A DNA stretch of 64,000 nucleotides from Icerya purchasi (GCA_039619475.1 CM077115.1:60952864-61016863), one strand, 5' to 3'. Shown: positions 34,140 to 46,727, counted from the first letter of the stretch. Notes: generated from the letters alone by a model not told the origin. Numbers and translations: made by a program.

Positions 34140-37100
34140 TTTCCCCGGTAGAATATTTATCAAAAAAATAAAGTGTGGTCGTCGAAAGGAGGGCTGAATC
34201 GTGCATACAGTGTGAAGTTGCCGAACATTCTCGTCTAATGTTGATTCCGAAAATCCTAGTTGCAGTGTCCTGATCGTAATTCTCCGTTAGACGTTATTGC
34301 TCACGCAGTGCGGAACTGGACTTGACCGCTTTCCGATCAGTATTTAGTACCTTTTGCGCCGCGGCGAGTGTGTAAAGTATGGAAGTAAGGGGAGTTTTTT
34401 TCCTTTTTTCGAACACATCAGTCAGAGACCTACCGCTAAAATCAAAAAGAAGAGAAAGTTTCGATTTATTGACAATATAATGGAATCAATAGAGCAAGAA
34501 TGGCACAGATGGATGAGGGAAAGGCAGAATATAAGATGCACAATGAGATAGAGACAGCTCGAGTTTTAGCAAATATAGAAATATAGAACAGAACGCCCGC
34601 CAGAAGGGAATGAAAATAAGATGTGATCGGTATTGTAGATACCACTTTTTTTTTTTGTTAATAGAGGATGGTTAAATTAGGCGAATAACAGAAATAACAA
34701 CAGAACAGGAAAGTAAAAACTTCAGAAGAAAACCCGGGGGATAAATAGAAAGAAAGATTAGATTAGGACAGATAGATAAAACGTTAGCCGGAATATTATT
34801 TTCAATGCCTATCGGCCGCTACCAAACCAATACAAATGGCGAGAGGAAAGAAAATGGATGAGATGGCGCACGTGAAGTGTCGATATAAATATTGCGAGAG
34901 TGATTAAAAAGGGAGAAGCAGATAGGCTCACGGAGTCAGAAATAAATAATTGAATAAGAGGCGATTAGCGGAAACGAGAAAAACCTAGAGCTATCATTTC
35001 AGTTATAAAGATGAGAAGATGGAAACTGTTAAGATTTGAAAGAATAAAAAAAAAAAAAAAAACGTAACAGGCCTACTGGAGCCATCAGTGAAACTGGATA
35101 GACGCGGGGAAATTTGGAATTGACCGTGCTATAGAATTCCTGTCGAATTACGGCCCTGCAAGGTGGAAGTTAGAAAAAAAAAAAAGGTAGAAAAAATACC
35201 TTACTAGATTGACAGAGATCGGCAGTTGACGAACAAATATGGTAGATTATTACTGAGTTTGTCTGCAATCACGTCACCCAGAACATCTTGAAAAGATCCG
35301 TCAGTTAAATGTCGGTGCTAATATACGAGTATAAAGTAAACAATAGTCGTAAATGAGGGGAAGTTTATACGGCGGACTAATTTTTTAAGGATTTTATAAT
35401 TCTTTTTCTTTTTTTTTTTTTCTTAATTTATTCATCCACTCCGGCATGTCTGAAAAGTTTCACTGTAAGCTTTGGTCAAACTCATATCCTCTTCCGTTTC
35501 GATGCTGCTTTTTACTCACAGCTTCTCCTTACAATCCTTTAATTTCTCTCCTCAATAATCAGGTATGCACACTCCGGGTAATACTTTCTTTGCATACGAT
35601 TCCTTAAACTCACTACTCCTCGCAGTTGTTCTTTCGTTTCTTCTTAATTCCCTTTTGTTAGCATCGAAATCTATAATTAGTCTCTATTGTAACTTTTATC
35701 GAATATGAGTGCTCTTCGCTAGTGACTTTCTCGCTAACAAAAAAAAACAAAAAGAGCGGTTTGATTCCGTGTGCAGAAAAAAATAAAATAAAAAAAAATA
35801 ATATAAAGCGAGCCGACCACAGGATTAAACCGGTTAAGTAAACTGATCAGGTAATGACGAAAAAAATCAACAAACCCAACGAGATGATCTCTTTAACATT
35901 CATAGCGAAGAACTGACCTACGATTATAACACCAAAGTTTTTTCCATATTTCACGTGCGCTAATTTTTTTCTTCAAATATATACAAACACGCGTATATAC
36001 GTCATTCTTGCGCCGGAGGAATATGAAAAATCATTATGAAAAAAATCTTGATGAAACATGTAACTAAAGTAGAATAGATTTTTCTTAAAAAGAATGAGGT
36101 AGTCAAACAGAATATATTCTTCTATAGGCATTAAAAAAGAAATATACTATTTGGAGGATCGGATGATGGGGAAAATAAGGTAAATGAAAACTTACAATAA
36201 CTTTTGAGAACACAATCCGAACAATCTAACCAATAATGACAATAAAGCTGCTAACCGAAAATTTGCTTGACTAACACAATGGTATTCTTAAAATGTTCTG
36301 TGCGGACTTCGTGTGTCATATATATATATTTTTTTGATAAATTACTTCAAAGAATTTTAAGGGAAATTGAAATTATCAATAAGAAATACGTAATAATTAA
36401 GTTATTTGATTTAATTTGATTTTTGGACGCAGAAATAATATCTATACAGATGCGGTGAAAGAGAAGCATTAAAGGCTATTCTGAAAATTATACAACAGAA
36501 ACAGGAAAAATATTGATATTGATAAATCCTCCCTCGGGAGCGACGTAAAAAATAATAGGAAATGTATCGCGTAATAACAAATATAAGGAAATATATCGGG
36601 CAGTATTGCAATGTTCTAAAGTAAACTATAGTGAAATAATTGCATGCGGTCTTCAAGTGGGTACCTAGAAGTCGTCGTGTAAAAGTCATCGGTTGCTGAA
36701 CATGTAATTATGAATATTCGTAAATTAAATTTTAATATGGATACTCTTTGATTTGGACATTTTAAAGTATTCTATGTGAACTGATCAGCATTTATTACAC
36801 ACTATTATATTAATAAATTTAAGAATAATTTAATTAATAATCTAGCGTTAAACAATAATCTATTATCTTTTAAATCAGCAGTTAACTTTTATTAATATAT
36901 CGGTATTATGAATTATTATTTTTAATCGATAATTTGTCTCGTTAATTTTAACTTTATTCGGTGCTGGTGAGCCTCAAACTCCAGCAGAAAACTTCGTCTA
37001 CTGTATGGTACTTTTTCTTCATATATAGGCCCATCCTCGTGGTGCTACCTATCAAAATAGAAGTTTCTTTACGTCGGTAAATAAATATACGAGAACCAGC

Positions 37101-38870
37101 CAAAAAAATCTTGTATATATATATTTTTTTTTTTTTGAAGCAATGCTATCACACATCTCCTGGCGAATGATTGTAATATAATTAAAATAGATAACACGGA
37201 AATTTTTTATTATTTAAAAAAAATTGCATTTATTGCAATAATAAAAAACTTTCAAATATAATAACGACAATATTATTTCACAAAATCTTGTATATAATTT
37301 AATGAATTGGATTTTTTTTTGCTGTACGCGTAGATATTTTGAGAATTTTTTTCCCACAATATGGGATTAAACTCTGATAAAAAGTAATACAGGCGGTCCT
37401 ATTTTTTCCTTCATTTTGAAATGGTTACATAAAATTTTCAATCGAAGAAAGAGTGTATGTACAGAAATCGTTTTTTTTTCGGATGTTATTTCCAAAAAAT
37501 TCGTCCTCTGATTATCTTCAATAGGTGCAGAATTATATCCAGGACCGGATGATTTTTCCAAGTGGTGTAAACATATATACATATATATATACATAACACA
37601 CACACACATATATATATATACCGTTTTTATCAATGCATTTATCGATTAGCTAGATTACTATGAAGATTTAGTAGCACCTCTTCGTTTATTCCGCGACAAC
37701 ACATAATTCACGGCAAGCTTAACGAATGAGATCTACAATCTTCAGTCAGAGTCCTTGAAATAACGCGAACTTTATTTTTTCCGGTGACCTTATGTTTCGT
37801 TTACTGTCTGGCAACATAATTTTTTCGAATATTACGACGTACGCGCAGAAGAATGTCCGTGCTCGGTTTAACGTAATTTACATATTTGTGTTTTCAGGTG
37901 TATAGCGGGAAATTCACGCACCATGATTACGTTCATGTTTACGTATGACGAGTTTTAAATTTAAAATAAAAATTGGTCTTTATTCGTTTTTAAATCGAAA
38001 GAATTTACATGCCTTTAAAGATCAGTTAGGCATTAAATTGGAGAACAGTTTTGCAACACACACAGCATGAATAAAAAAATCAATAAATAATCCGGTCGCG
38101 CGCCAAATCAATAAAGAAAAAAATAGTCATCAACAGTTTAGTTTATCGGACGAAACATTAACACTTCTTATTGCTTCTTATCGTCTTTCTCTTTCTATGC
38201 TGCATTTTAAAATAGGTAAAAGTATTCAAAAAGAACATATATTAAAGGCGCCTAAGTATATGTTAATGACTACATCAGTCTTTTACGAGTCCCCGCCGCC
38301 TGCGGGTAGTATGAAAAATCGTGTACCCCTTTTCTCTCGCTTATATGTAACGTTTAATAAAATCGGCGCCACAAACTCGTTTATAAGAGTTATAGGAAAA
38401 ATATCAAAATCCAGGGGGGTTTCTCCATAACACCGACGAGTTATTTTTTCATCACCTGGAAACAAGTGAAATTTTCGGATGTGTCCATACGTAAAAGCAG
38501 CGGGATTCAAATCAGGTATTACTCGAACGAAACGCCACTTTTCTTTTTAAAATTTTTTTTGAAACAACAACTGCGACAACTACTAAATATGTGAAAAATT
38601 GTAAAATGAGTTCTCAGAAACGGCTGCGATTACAAAGAGACGAAATTCGTCGCAAAACACGCTCACATATGATGCGAGATCATCAGCAGAATTTTTTTTA
38701 TAGGAGAACTGAAAAATTTAAACTTCTAAATCTGAATTTTGGTATCGCACACACTTCCTGATTCAATTTTGATTCATCGTAATAATAATATTTGAACATT
38801 TCTTCGGAATTGTTTATCACGGAATCTATCGCAAATTCAAGGCGCTTTTAACTATGTGGAGCTGGCGAAC
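34140..38870. other. AT-rich block with little recognisable content
   Basis: No gene is seen. The stretch 34430-35200 is purine-rich on the plus strand and stop-dense. The stretch 35440-35755 is pyrimidine-rich and ends in an A-rich tail (CGCTAACAAAAAAAAAC); it may be a very decayed family A non-LTR 3' end. TA/CA repeats lie at 37571-37621. An acceptor-like TTTGTGTTTTCAG at 37885-37897 is followed by short open frames (CIAGNSRTMITFMFTYDEF then stop), which I do not trust. Confidence 0.35.
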
Positions 38871-39050
38871 TGTAGCCGAGTTAGGAAAATTGTATTCCCG
38901 AATAGAACTATTTAACTAGTATTCGTGTAAGTATTCCCCTGGAAGCTTTGTACGAATACAGTATTTGTATTCGTGAAGTTGCGAATACGAGTAGCGTTCG
39001 CATTCGTGCAGAGAATATTCATGAATGTTGTCGTGACGAATACGTAGAAA
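38860..39050. repeat. GAATAC-rich dispersed repeat, copy 1
   Basis: It has many GAATAC/GTATTC motifs on both strands, so it folds on itself. It shares a 25-bp identical block (38948-38972; TTGTACGAATAC... GTATTTGTATTC) with 41818-41842. See the paired repeat at 41806-41897. The left edge GAGTTAGGAAAATTGTATTC resembles a hAT-like terminus. Confidence 0.5.
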
Positions 39051-41160
39051 AAAGGTGAGGTAAATATTTTTATTTACGTTTTTCCTCAGTTCTCTCAGTT
39101 GTTTATTTTACTAATTCTCCTTTTTTTTTTTTTTAAATAATCGCTCTACAAGCGTATACAAAAATTGCTATATTATTTTTTTTTTGGTCGCGCTGTGTAT
39201 AATAAGCGAATAATTTCGATTTTTAAAATCTCCATTAGTAATATGTTTTGTAGTGAAATACCGCGTATTCATTCACAAAAAAAAAAAAAAAACGTATTTA
39301 AGAGATAATGGAAGCTATGAAAAAAGTGCTATTTCAAAGTTTAGAATGAGAAAATGTAAAAAAAAAAACAAAAGAAATTTAAAAAACATTTCAATAAACT
39401 AGGACTGGAAAAGAAAATAGAAACAACGAGAAAGATAAATTAATAAGAGAGAACGTGCTGAGCAAACGTAAAAGAATAAATAAAAATGCATAAAAATGCA
39501 TAAAAATGAAAACGAACGGAAACAAACGCCAATAAAAAATTAACCATTACGAACGTAAAATAATTGGCCGGTACAGGTAACCAAGATAATGAATCAAAAC
39601 TTTAGCGACCGAACGCTGGAACAATAAGTTAACTAGCAACTAAAATATAACATAAAATGTTAGTAAAAAGAACAATTGAACAAGCAATCGTAATCATAGT
39701 TGCAACGTTCGAGAGCTATTATTTTTATTTCGGTTATTTTGTGTTTCATAAAACCGTGTATAATGATAGGGGAAGGAAAGAAAAAAACATTCTCGAGTCG
39801 GAAAGATCAGAGGAAAACTAGTTTTGTCCGCGTTTTTAACAATTAAGTTCCCCTTTATCTGAAACATGTGTAGTTTTATGCCGCGCACAAATGAAGTCAT
39901 GCTTTTTTGTGTTAACTTCATCTACCTGCCTATTCAATTTTTCCTTCTCTATTTTCATATTCTATTCCATCTTCTACTAGGAACAGTCATATTTATTCAA
40001 TAAAAACTCCTTGTCTTCTTCGGCTCCTACATACCTATACGGTTCCACACATGCTTTCAATATTTCGAGAAGGTAAGGGTTCACTTATTTCATTTCTTCT
40101 ATTTTATTTTTAAAGCCGAGAACTCTAGTGTGTATTTCCTCCCTGTTTGGCTACGCTGCGAATTCTAATGAAAAGCATCGATCGTAAGAAACACTCGAAA
40201 AGAATCTTGATTACAATTAAAGTGTATAGCCGATACCCTAAAGAGAATGGCTGATGTAGTTTTCAAACTGATTGTGAAGAAATCAACCCCGGTAAAGAAA
40301 AACTTGGTCGTAAACCCCTAGTGAAGCTAAAGAAAATGAATGATGCAAAAGAACCAACTCTATTGGTCGAAATAGGATATCCGTTGACATCGAAAACTTT
40401 ACGAATTACTGTTCATATCGGTTTTTTCTGCAAAGAAAACGGCATTTCAAATCCATTTCGAGAATCAGAAGAAGCGGCGGGTCGACCATTGGTTTGAAAA
40501 TTTTACGCACAGACGTCAAAATCAAATTTCTTTACAAAAAAGTAGTCAAAATTTGAATCCCAAAAGTCGAATCGAGCGGTAGTCACAACTCATTCCGCAT
40601 CTTTAAATAAAGTGCTGCTAAGAAATGATCTTTTCGATAAGCCACAAAACACGAATGGAAAATGCTCTCATCTGTATATAATTAAGACGAAGATTCGGCT
40701 CCCAAGTTTCGTTTGTGCGAAGTAATACGTCAAAACACGCAATAAATTGATGTGCTGTAATTGCACTATGCGGGTAATTAATAACGCCACATTATGATAC
40801 TTTCTTCCATTGTAGCCGGTAGCGAAGGGATGAAGGGGTAAGGGGTTGGATTTTATTTATTTTTTTTTTTAAAGTAGGTATTAGATCACCTTAAAGTGTG
40901 TGGACCCCTTTTTTTTAAACCTCTAACCTCTTCCCCTTCCTTAAAACAATTCAAAAAGCTTAAGGTGGCGTTATTACCTGCACCTACTATCTTCTTCTTT
41001 CTCTCCTCAACCTTATCGGTTGGTGGGCAACATAATTGTACATCTCAGCTGTATAGACATAAGTATTAGTGTTCATAGCAATTGTTTATATACAGTACGA
41101 ATGTGTACACGCGCAAGACTTCATTCGGAACTGATTGTAATCGCTTGTAATCGCGCCACA
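39051..41160. other. No recognisable gene between the two GAATAC repeats
   Basis: AT-rich DNA with A runs (39278-39292, 39358-39369), T runs (39120-39134, 39178-39186) and no motif-bearing open frame. If the repeats at 38860 and 41806 are two ends of one element, this would be its interior, but no transposase trace was found. Confidence 0.35.
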
Positions 41161-41287
41161 AGTGCAGCCCCCCCCCGTGTTGTCTGTTGTGTACTGATCT
41201 AGCGCGCATATGATGTTGTATGTATATTTGCCATTACCTTCCACGTGATTATTAGCGATTATTTATTTAATTCTTGTAATAAGTTCT

Positions 41288-41362
41288 GTCGTCGCTCGGG
41301 ATCGAACCCGTGACCTCCGTATCGGAAGTCAAGCGCTCTAGCAACTAGGCTATCACGACGAC
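41288..41362 (-). tRNA. tRNA-like sequence with intact A and B boxes (SINE head or pseudogene)
   Basis: The 75 bases on the minus strand form a near-complete cloverleaf. The acceptor stem GTCGTCG/CGACGAC has 7 perfect pairs, and the D stem is TAGC-CTAGTT-GCTA. The anticodon stem GACTT/AGGTC has an enlarged 9-base loop (CCGATACGG). The T arm CGGG-TTCGAT-CCCG is one base short of the canonical 7-base loop. A box TAGCCTAGTTGC and B box GGTTCGATCCC are near consensus, so Pol III recognition is plausible. The odd anticodon and T loops argue against a working tRNA. On the 3' side it runs into AT-rich sequence (AATTAAATAAATAAT), like a SINE tail. Confidence 0.55.
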
Positions 41363-41389
41363 CTACACCTACTATATACATATATATGT

Positions 41390-41393
<4 letters not shown>

Positions 41394-41471
<78 letters not shown>
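41394..41471. repeat. Compound CA-TA microsatellite
   Basis: About 21 CA units followed by about 18 TA units. It lies between the tRNA-like sequence and the fold-back element at 41487. It gives long artefactual open frames on both strands. Confidence 0.95.
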
Positions 41472-41476
<5 letters not shown>

Positions 41477-41486
41477 CATATATTGA

Positions 41487-41648
41487 TGACAACGTTATTC
41501 TTAGGCCGACCCCTATAATTTTTTTTGTTCTAAAACGTTACATATATTGTACATGTATAAGAAGACAAACTTCTTATATTGTATACAGTATATGTAACGT
41601 TTTAGGACAAAAAAAATGAGGGGGATCGGGCTAAGAATGACGTTGTCA
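41487..41648. mobile_element. Near-palindromic fold-back MITE (family C, copy 1)
   Basis: It is 162 bp, almost entirely self-complementary. The left arm begins TGACAACGTTATTCTTAGGC and the right arm, read inward, TGACAACGTCATTCTTAGCC. Pairing continues through TTTTTTTTGT[T/C]CTAAAACG and closes at AAGAAG/CTTCTT in the centre. A second copy is at 45887-46032, and the two also share flanking sequence (ATATAGAAyGAGGAAA), so the mobile unit may be larger than the hairpin. No coding capacity. No target duplication is evident. Confidence 0.65.
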
Positions 41649-41805
41649 AGTTTCCTCGTTCTATATAAAGTACAGAAGGGATAGAGCAGAAGGTTCAGCT
41701 CAGGCGGGGTCAAAATATTTATAAAAAAAACGGCGGAATGAAAAAAAGGATCAATATAAATAAAACTATTTATCGATGTATTTAGACGGGTTTTTGTGCG
41801 TTATT

Positions 41806-41897
41806 CATGAGAGTACCTTGTACGAATACAGTATTTGTATTCACTGTTCGCGAATGCAGATATTATTGGTATTCACGAATACTGCCCGACTCTGCTG
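41806..41897. repeat. GAATAC-rich dispersed repeat, copy 2
   Basis: It shares the 25-bp block with copy 1 and carries further GAATAC/GTATTC motifs. It ends in GTATTCACGAATACTGCCCGACTCTG, which read inward gives CAGAGTCGGGCAGTATTCG. That is a form seen at hAT-type ends and parallels TAGCGCTGGGCGATTA in the element at 52373. It could be a solo end or the right end of a larger decayed element. Confidence 0.5.
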
Positions 41898-41997
41898 TAA
41901 CAAATATTTTTTGTAGCCCTACCTGTTGTTTTTCCAGTGGAAATTGTTTCACCTTTCTTCGGGAATACTTTTACATTTTTCTCGATTTACTTACGGC

Positions 41998-42345
41998 TAA
42001 AATTTTTATCGTCCTCTGTTTGATTCTCTACTTGTTCTTTCCGCGAAATGGATTTGATGCGGTTTTTTTCTTCTTCAACTGATGCCGTATTCGGAATATT
42101 CATTAATTTTCAAATTTGTCCTCAACCGTCTACCGTCTTTTATGATTATTCAAAACTTGGGGCGCGGCTCGTACTTTAACTGTTCGTAAAATTAACATCA
42201 TTACAAGTTCAACACGTTCTGACTCATATTGTAGCTTAAGCGTTTCTGGTTTGGTGCGCTGATACATCGAACACGTTTGGGAAAACCCAGCCGCTGTACG
42301 TAACACATCCTTTCGTTCGCGTCCGAATATTATCGCGGCTCGCAA
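41998..42345 (-). CDS. Unrecognised coding-like region on the minus strand
   Basis: Two overlapping readings look protein-like. The first is a 71-codon frame (42345 to 42130; QRTKPETLKLQYESERVELV). The second is an ATG-initiated segment (MNIPNTASVEEEKNRIKSIS ... ENQTEDDKNFS), about 40 codons, ending exactly at a donor-like GTAAGT (its complement lies near 41992-41997). The second could be a first coding exon with a hydrophilic N-terminus. No homology is recognised and the acceptor side is unknown. A relic of a transposon protein next to the hAT-like end at 41897 is an alternative. Confidence 0.2.
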
Positions 42346-42521
42346 ATTTATATTTCTTCTGTTTATTTAAAAAACCGTGACGCGTTCGGGGTTTTTTTTT
42401 TTTGTTTTTTTACACGCGCAGTGTTTAAGAAGTTTTATTTTCTGTGGTGAATGAAAAAACTTGTTTTTGTCTTCCTTTTTTCCCGATATCTTAATTGACT
42501 TACTATGAATACGTATATATT

Positions 42522-42526
<5 letters not shown>

Positions 42527-42568
<42 letters not shown>
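42527..42568. repeat. TA microsatellite
   Basis: TA repeat of about 20 units with one TG step. Simple repeat. Confidence 0.9.
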
Positions 42569-42569
42569 T

Positions 42570-45300
42570 AGCCAAAAAAAGTTTTGAACAACGATGATAA
42601 ACAATAAATTGAGAATACGTTTTTTTTTTTAATTTTTCCGGCAACATTTTTGAATACATTATGTTAAATTAAAATGAGGAAAAAATTAAATGGTCGTAGC
42701 CGTGTCAGAACGCAAACATAAATCCAACGTTCGAAAGATGCGCTGCTAATTGGTTTTCCCTGATTGCGAGTATTAAGTGCGGTCAGCAGGTTTCTTTTCA
42801 CGCTTGTACGTATAATCGTGCGCAACGGTCAACAGTCCAAATTATAGTGTGCAAGTGGCCGCGAAATAATGAAAATGAAAGCGGTGACTGAAAATCGACC
42901 GTAAATAGCGAGAAACCTCTTTCGCGAAACGCCTTGGGTAATTTTTAACATCACACGAAAAAATATGTATGTACATATGTACATCGGGTGATGGAATTGC
43001 GGCATTATTGAATACGAAACGAAGTATTACAATGCAATCCCCCCGGTGCTACTTTAAATAAGAGGACAGGACAGAAAGGATGCCATGCTCCGACCGACCA
43101 GTTATCGCGTCGAGAGATTTATTCTCGGAACAAATTCAACGAAATCCAAAAGAAAGTCCCGAAAAGATAAAGAGGTAACACTCGTAATAGGTCAGACGAT
43201 TTTGGGGAATTCTGTTAGTTTAATTCGCATCTCGTTCGCTATAAGCGAGTGGAAATTGAATTTCAGCTCATTTGAAAAGCGACGAGTCTGGCGGAAACCT
43301 AATAATAGGGAAGAGGGAAGCAAAAAACATAAATTTGAATGTGAAATATGACGGCGGATATGACATAATTCCACAGGGCTGTTTGGATAGGGTAATTACA
43401 GTTCAAGGATAATAAACCTATGACTGGGGGGCAGATAACTATGTCGGGATTTAAAAGAAAAATTTCCGCAAAGGCGCTATTGAATTAAGCATTTTTAAAG
43501 TGGTATCGTAATATGTTTAATTTTAAACACTGACGCATTTTGCTAGTGTATATATTATATACTAACGTTAATTTTAAAATAAAAACGAAATAAAAAGTAT
43601 ATGGATTTTGAAAGGGTCGATTATAAATGAAATCGATTACTTTATAAAATATATAAAAAAATGAGTAATGCTTAATGATTAAAGATTGAATTATAAAAAG
43701 GATAATAACAAAATTGGTAATACATACTTCTGTAATGGCAATTTTACTAGAATATAAAGTTGTTTATAACAATTTTTAACTGTCCGACCGGTTTCTTCCA
43801 CTACTCTAGCGCCGGTTTGTTTCAGTTAAAACCCAATTTTTCAATCATTGAGTTTTTTGTTTTTTTTTTTATTATAATTTTTTCATGACCCAGCTGATCA
43901 TGAGTTAGCGGCGAGACCTGCGTACTAAAACTCATATTAGTTTTTTTAATGTTATCCGGTCGGCAGCTATAAATTCATCCAATCTCCTCGTTAAATCTGT
44001 TCTTTTGCATCACTTCTATCCTTCCTAGACGGAGTGAATAAGCTTCAACTGTTTCATTTTCATCGCCCCCCCCCGGATTTGTCCCGTCCGCATCCTTTCT
44101 TTAATAACTGCTTTGAGAGCTTTTGTAGCCGCATTCGACCACCTCTACTTCTGCATTGCTCTAAAGGCTTTTATATCTTCTTTTAGCACTTTTTCGAATA
44201 TCTCCTGATCTCGTAAACTTTTAGTTTTCAATGAATAAAAATAACTGTATGAGTTTCGTAAGTCTCGCCGCCAGTCTATCGATCGAAAACTTGAGTTTCA
44301 ACTGAAACAAACTCGTGCGCTAGGGTAGTGAAAGTTTTGGTTTCGTCATGATCAATTTGATATATAGTTGAATCTAGAAAACAGTGTGTGAGGAATGGTA
44401 ATGAGCAAACGAACGGAAAAAGGACACAGTCAGATCCCGACCATCGACAGCTCGAAACGTGTAATTCTGATGAGCTGAAAGTGTTTGTTTTTGTGCGCCC
44501 GGGAATTACGCGTTTTATCACATTCGCCATCGGACATAGAGTATAAACAGCCGATTCTCGGTGAAACTGCGCAAAAGAATTAAAAAAAGTACCATAAAAA
44601 AAAAAAAAAAAGAAAATCACGCTACCGTTGGGCCGGCAATAAAACCTTAAAATCAGGTTTACTTGTAATATTTCCGTTTTATAACGCGGAACAAATGGAA
44701 TGCGCTCGCTCTGAATTATTAATCAGCGCCCGCACGCACACGCTAATAACCTGGTTAGTGAAACTGGTGCCAAATCACTGAATCCATCCAGTACTTCTCT
44801 CACAACCCATCCGGAGAGCCGCATATCTTTCAGAAATCTTACATCGGAGCCGGCCTTTATTTTTAACGAACTTGAAATTAGCTTTTTTTTTTTTTTTTTT
44901 ACGTTGCATTTCACCTCTTTCATTCCATATGATAGCGAATAAGCACAATTCTCGCTGAATTTTTTCGTATATAAACCTGAGTAGATATTGGCGATTATTC
45001 AAAAAAAAAAATAATAATAACAATAATAATAATAATAATAAAGGGGGAATCGCGCGTTTGCGTTTAAAAAGTAAATAGAACGCTGGAGGCGTCATGGGTT
45101 CTCGAGAGTTGTTGTTCCGTAATTCAAGTGTATGTTCCGGCGGTATGTCTCAATATCTGAGAATATTTTTGCTATTGCAAAAAAAAAGAGTAACGCGACT
45201 AAAAATAGGAACCGATCTGGCATTTATTCTCTTTATTAGACCTTCTTAAGGATGAAAAGAGTTTAAAATCTACAGACATACTAAAAGTAATTTAAATCCT
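42570..45300. other. No recognisable gene
   Basis: AT-rich, stop-dense DNA. It contains a 9-base C run at 44066-44074, T runs (43858-43870, 44883-44900), an A run at 44598-44611 and an AAT repeat (45011-45041). Open frames of 88-114 codons at 43085-43351 and 44276-44620 show no known motif. Confidence 0.4.
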
Positions 45301-45306
45301 ATATAT

Positions 45307-45348
45307 CCCCTTTTTAAGGGGTATCATTGTGAAGTTGAGGTTCACAAT
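45307..45348. repeat. Two adjacent perfect small hairpins
   Basis: CCCCTT-TTT-AAGGGG (45307-45321) is followed five bases later by ATTGTGAA-GTTGAGG-TTCACAAT (45326-45348). Each stem is perfect. A structured end of a small element is possible. Confidence 0.6.
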
Positions 45349-45799
45349 ATGTACTAAGCTCAGCGACACTAATGGGAGGAGCCAGTTTCTTTCTCATGGG
45401 ATCCGCCTTTACTTTCTTAGATTTCTATGGTACCCAATTATTTTAGGCTGGGTAAACTTGGGAGCGACTTGGATCCTGAACGAGACAATTCTCGATAACC
45501 TATGACACCTATGATTTGGTAGCCAAGCACCTATATATATATATTTTATTATGTATAATATATGTATATTTATAAACTCGGCCATTTTGGCCTTGCAAGG
45601 GACTGTGCCCATTGACCCCTCTCGCTTACATTCCTGTCTCTTTCTCTTCTATGCTGTGTATAAAATGATTAAAACTTACAACGCAATTCCAAATCGGTTC
45701 ATATGAATATAATAACATAATCACAAAAATCCAATAAAGTATATAACAAACGTTACATAAAATCGGAACATTTTTTCTAATGGAATTACGTTGTAATTA

Positions 45800-45803
<4 letters not shown>

Positions 45804-45830
<27 letters not shown>
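45804..45830. repeat. TA microsatellite
   Basis: About 13 TA units immediately left of the region shared with the fold-back at 41487. A similar TA-rich stretch at 45534-45570 leads into a near-identical AAACTCGG start. Confidence 0.85.
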
Positions 45831-45886
45831 AAACTCGGACCTTCCGGCCGGACTACTCCCGAAACCTCATATAGAATGAGGAAAAT

Positions 45887-46032
45887 TGACAACGTCACTC
45901 TCGATACAAAAAAAAAATAGTGACGCGTACTATTCGGCTACATTTATTTCTTTACACAACTTATTCATTCGGATATGTAACGTTTTTGGGACAAATGTAT
46001 TGATCGGGGTCGGGCTAAGAATGACGTTGTCA
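45887..46032. mobile_element. Fold-back MITE family C, copy 2
   Basis: The ends begin TGACAACGTCACTCTCGATA on the left and TGACAACGTCATTCTTAGCC on the right (read inward). The right half retains GGGACAAA and CGTTACATA blocks of copy 1; the left half has been replaced or eroded. It is flanked on the left by CATATAGAATGAGGAAAAT, matching the flank of copy 1. Confidence 0.55.
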
Positions 46033-46663
46033 TTAATATGAATACGCGCTTGATGACTAAATGATTAGCAGCACCTTTATAGCCGCAGGGAGCAAATCTA
46101 GTCATGGAGCGGCCATGATCTCTATAGAAAGATGCATCTGACTGTGTAGCTATTCTTAAATTAGGGCGTTTTTAGCGCGTGCGCCTACCGAGACGAGGAT
46201 ACGAGCTGTAAGAACAGCTTTTTTGTCACCTTGCCGATCTTCAGACAAAGTCACAAGTTTCCCTTTTATTAAATATCGTCATTTATAGACAACTTTCGGA
46301 GGCCCAAATAATCAAAAATTCATACGACTAGGTTCCAAATAGCGAGATGTATCAGCCAAGTTAGCGGGGAATCTCGACACGGCCTTAATTGATATACGAT
46401 GGAGACACTTGTGTGACGGCTTAATTCGACATATTCGACGTCCAATTTAAGAATTATTAAGTCGTATCTTCGCTAACTTTGATTCCATTTCTATAATGAA
46501 GTCATCTCTGATGATTTTGATCGTTGTTCCTTCGCCGCCGACAGCCTTACGAATCCCGATAGATTTCATCGTTTCTTGAGCAATATAGTTCGCGAGATAA
46601 CATCATTTTTCAGAAGTTCGCAGGTTTTTTCATGTTTGCTAATGTTTATTTCATTTCTGTTAC

Positions 46664-46727
46664 TCAAAACATTTTTTTTTCTTTCTTTTTTTCTTTCTTT
46701 TTTTCTTTTTTTTTTTTTTTTTTTTTG
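46664..46727. repeat. T-rich tract with periodic C
   Basis: Blocks of TTTTTTTC repeat and end in about 22 T. Simple repeat. Confidence 0.8.

Noticed and set aside
37899..37960. Terminal exon after TTTGTGTTTTCAG
   Set aside because: Only 16-19 codons to a stop in two frames, and the AATAAA downstream is expected by chance in AT-rich DNA.
41259..41619. Open frames full of Ile-Tyr and His-Thr repeats
   Set aside because: Translations of the CA/TA microsatellite and the tRNA-like sequence.
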